7,485 bases of DNA, taken from NCBI GenBank assembly GCA_002347285.1, contig DDXW01000079.1, positions 1 to 7,485 on the forward strand, written 5' to 3'. Source of the DNA: Rhodocyclaceae bacterium UBA2250 (GTDB lineage Bacteria > Pseudomonadota > Gammaproteobacteria > Burkholderiales > Rhodocyclaceae). A program made the position numbers and the translations under genes. Below the pieces are notes generated by a model. The model worked only from the letters and a program-made list of their open reading frames with translations. It was not told the DNA's origin and made no database searches. Shown piece by piece: positions 6,701 through 7,485 of the stretch. Each line of letters begins with the position of its first letter. The first letter of the stretch is position 1.

Positions 6701-7171
6701 TCAGTGCCCGGCATCGAAGCGGAACGGCACGGCGATACGCTTGCTGCCGGTTTCCAGCAGCACCGTTGCCTGCCAGGTCATGCGCCCGGTGACGCAGACC
6801 GGCAGGGTCGCCGGACCCGCGAAGCGCCTGGGGCCGACCTTGGCCAGACCGGGCCGGTTGAAGCCCATGTTCATGCTGACGCCGGCGAAATCGACCGCGA
6901 CCCGGTCGGCATCGGCGCCGTCGAGATCAACGGTCACCTCGAGAGGCTCGACGACCGGAATCGGCCGCGGGGCGATCGAAAAGCGCAACCGCCCGCCGCC
7001 CGGCAATGCTGCGCTGCACACATCACGATGCAGATCGCAGCCCGGATCGGGGTTGGCCGTGGCGTCGGCCTTCGGCAACAAAAGCGGCGAAAGCTTGTAG
7101 CCGACGACTCCAATCAGGACCAGGGCCAGAATCATGGCCGAATCGACGAGCAGGGATTTGCTGATCTGCAT
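6701..7171 (-). CDS. FixH/YtkA-like membrane-anchored periplasmic protein
   Basis: A 156-aa protein with one N-terminal membrane helix (about 8-26) and a beta-rich periplasmic domain. Residues about 78-150 (LEVTVDLDGADADRVAVDF, then VSMNMGFNRPGLAKVG, then GPATLPVCVTGRMTWQATVLL) resemble the YtkA/FixH-like fold. In that fold a short Met-containing strand precedes a segment ending G-x-M-x-W. Possible metal or redox residues are C45 and C52 (CDLHRDVC, with H48), M100 and M102, and C126. The family is weakly characterised; FixH itself accompanies cation-pump/cbb3-oxidase assembly genes. As first gene of an operon with Sco and PCu(A)C, a role in copper handling or cuproenzyme assembly is inferred from context. 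ATG 7171 has no strong Shine-Dalgarno; an in-frame ATG at 7135 would cut into the membrane helix and is less likely. Confidence is good that the gene is real, moderate for the family. Confidence 0.75.
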   Translation of the reverse strand: MQISKSLLVDSAMILALVLIGVVGYKLSPLLLPKADATANPDPGCDLHRDVCSAALPGGGRLRFSIAPRPIPVVEPLEVTVDLDGADADRVAVDFAGVSMNMGFNRPGLAKVGPRRFAGPATLPVCVTGRMTWQATVLLETGSKRIAVPFRFDAGH

Positions 7172-7230
7172 GGGAGGGCGAAGGTAACACCCGGTGGCAT
7201 TTCACGGCAAGTCCGGCATCGCCGTTTGTT

Positions 7231-7244
7231 TTGACATGGATCAA
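7231..7244. promoter_or_regulatory. FNR/ANR-type box between the divergent operons
   Basis: TTGAC-ATGG-ATCAA differs from the consensus FNR/ANR/DNR dyad TTGAT-N4-ATCAA at one position. Its centre (7237.5) lies about 117 bp upstream of the + strand start (7354) and 66 bp from the - strand start (7171). A class II site centred at -41.5 would place + transcription near 7279, and TAGAGT (7267-7272, 4/6 to TATAAT) then falls at -12 to -7. No matching -10 was seen at that distance on the - strand. Such sites bind oxygen-sensing FNR/ANR or NO-sensing DNR-type regulators; which one cannot be told from the box. Confidence 0.65.
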
Positions 7245-7261
7245 AGATGGCGGCGCGACAA

Positions 7262-7276
7262 GCGCATAGAGTGCGC
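7262..7276. repeat. Inverted repeat around the proposed -10
   Basis: GCGCA-TAGAG-TGCGC is a perfect 5-bp inverted repeat with a 5-nt centre. The centre contains the first five bases of the candidate -10 (TAGAGT, 7267-7272). It may be an operator or chance in GC-rich DNA. Confidence 0.35.
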
Positions 7277-7281
7277 GGCAA

Positions 7282-7307
7282 ATTGTCGCAGTGGCAGATT
7301 GTCGCAG
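7282..7307 (+). repeat. Two 10-bp direct repeats in the predicted leader
   Basis: ATTGTCGCAG occurs at 7282-7291 and again at 7298-7307, a 16-bp period, with 6 bp (TGGCAG) between the copies. It lies between the proposed transcription start (about 7279) and the ribosome binding site. It could be a binding site for a second regulator or an RNA element. Only two copies are present, so it is not a CRISPR or long tandem array. Confidence 0.6.
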
Positions 7308-7353
7308 CGCGCGATTTTTCAAGTGTCGTCCTAACCTTAATGGGAGCAAAACC

Positions 7354-7485
7354 ATGAAGAAACTCACCCAGCGGACCGTTCCGTTGCTGATTGCGGCGGG
7401 GATGGGCTTCGCGGCGGCGACCGCGTGGTCGGCCGAGACCTTGCAGGACGTGATGAAGCGTCGCAACCTGTCGCAGCAGGACCTG
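7354..7485 (+). CDS. nosZ: Sec-exported protein, probable clade II nitrous oxide reductase NosZ (N-terminus, partial)
   Basis: The first 44 codons of a gene that runs off the window. GGGAG (7342-7346) sits 7 nt before the ATG. Residues 1-28 form a Sec signal peptide (MKKLTQR, then VPLLIAAGMGFAAATAWSA), with cleavage probably near residues 24-28. There is no twin-arginine motif. The mature start, ETLQDVMKRRNLSQQDL, resembles from memory the region just before the first propeller strand of clade II NosZ proteins (pattern ...R-x-L-s-x-x-D...). Clade II enzymes are Sec-exported, whereas clade I enzymes use Tat. NosZ reduces N2O to N2 in the periplasm with CuA and CuZ centres. The FNR-type box upstream and the divergent copper-chaperone operon both fit. 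The fragment contains no catalytic or copper-binding residue, so another anaerobically induced periplasmic protein remains possible. Confidence 0.55.
   Translation, partial: MKKLTQRTVPLLIAAGMGFAAATAWSAETLQDVMKRRNLSQQDL

Noticed and set aside
6123..7100. + strand open frame of 325 codons across the Sco and FixH-like genes
   Set aside because: It runs opposite two genes with intact family motifs and has no domain of its own.
7231..7259. Simple sigma-70 promoter using TTGACA at 7231-7236 as -35
   Set aside because: The hexamer is perfect, but 16-18 bp downstream lies only GC-rich sequence with no -10. The hexamer is better explained as the left half of the FNR-type dyad.
7282..7307. Start of a CRISPR or tandem-repeat array
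   Set aside because: There are only two 10-bp copies with a 6-bp gap, which fits an operator-type repeat and not an array.
7340..7357. Tiny upstream ORF (ATG 7340, five codons) overlapping the nosZ-like start
   Set aside because: It has no ribosome binding site of its own, and its ATG overlaps the GGGAG that serves the real start; probably chance.

Overview
The window is GC-rich, densely packed DNA from a bacterium. The gene set (type A L31, Orn, a Ste24-like M48 protease, RsgA, Sco/PCu(A)C copper chaperones) and the protein sequences suggest a betaproteobacterium, most likely a denitrifier of the Rhodocyclales type (Azospira/Dechloromonas/Thauera-like). The lineage is my inference from protein resemblance; no search was run.

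Left part (1-2298): the 3' end of rpmE (ribosomal protein L31) is followed by a clear intrinsic terminator. Next comes a multi-membrane-pass GT39/ArnT-like glycosyltransferase on the + strand. Its 3' end overlaps, tail to tail, the 3' end of orn (oligoribonuclease) on the - strand.

Middle part (2299-5562): a divergent 59-bp spacer separates orn from a three-gene + strand run. This encodes a Ste24-like M48 metalloprotease, the ribosome-assembly GTPase RsgA, and a GT-B-fold glycosyltransferase-like protein of unknown function. The three genes are joined by TGATG stop/start overlaps, so they are almost certainly co-transcribed and translationally coupled. The run ends 3 bp from the stop of the next, oppositely directed operon, with a hairpin spanning both stop codons.

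Right part (5566-7485): a - strand operon encodes three exported or membrane-anchored proteins: a FixH/YtkA-like protein, a Sco1/SenC copper chaperone and a PCu(A)C copper chaperone. Together they look like a periplasmic copper-delivery module. Divergent from it, at the right edge, is the first 44 codons of a Sec-exported protein that resembles the N-terminus of a clade II (atypical) nitrous oxide reductase, NosZ. The roughly 180-bp spacer holds an almost perfect FNR/ANR-type box (TTGAC-N4-ATCAA), a plausible -10 element at class II distance, and a 10-bp tandem direct repeat in the predicted leader. The simplest reading is an oxygen-regulated N2O-reductase locus whose neighbouring operon supplies copper for its Cu centres. 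The NosZ call rests on a short fragment and needs the downstream sequence.

I saw no tRNA, rRNA, CRISPR array, insertion sequence or phage gene. All gaps longer than 50 bp are described.
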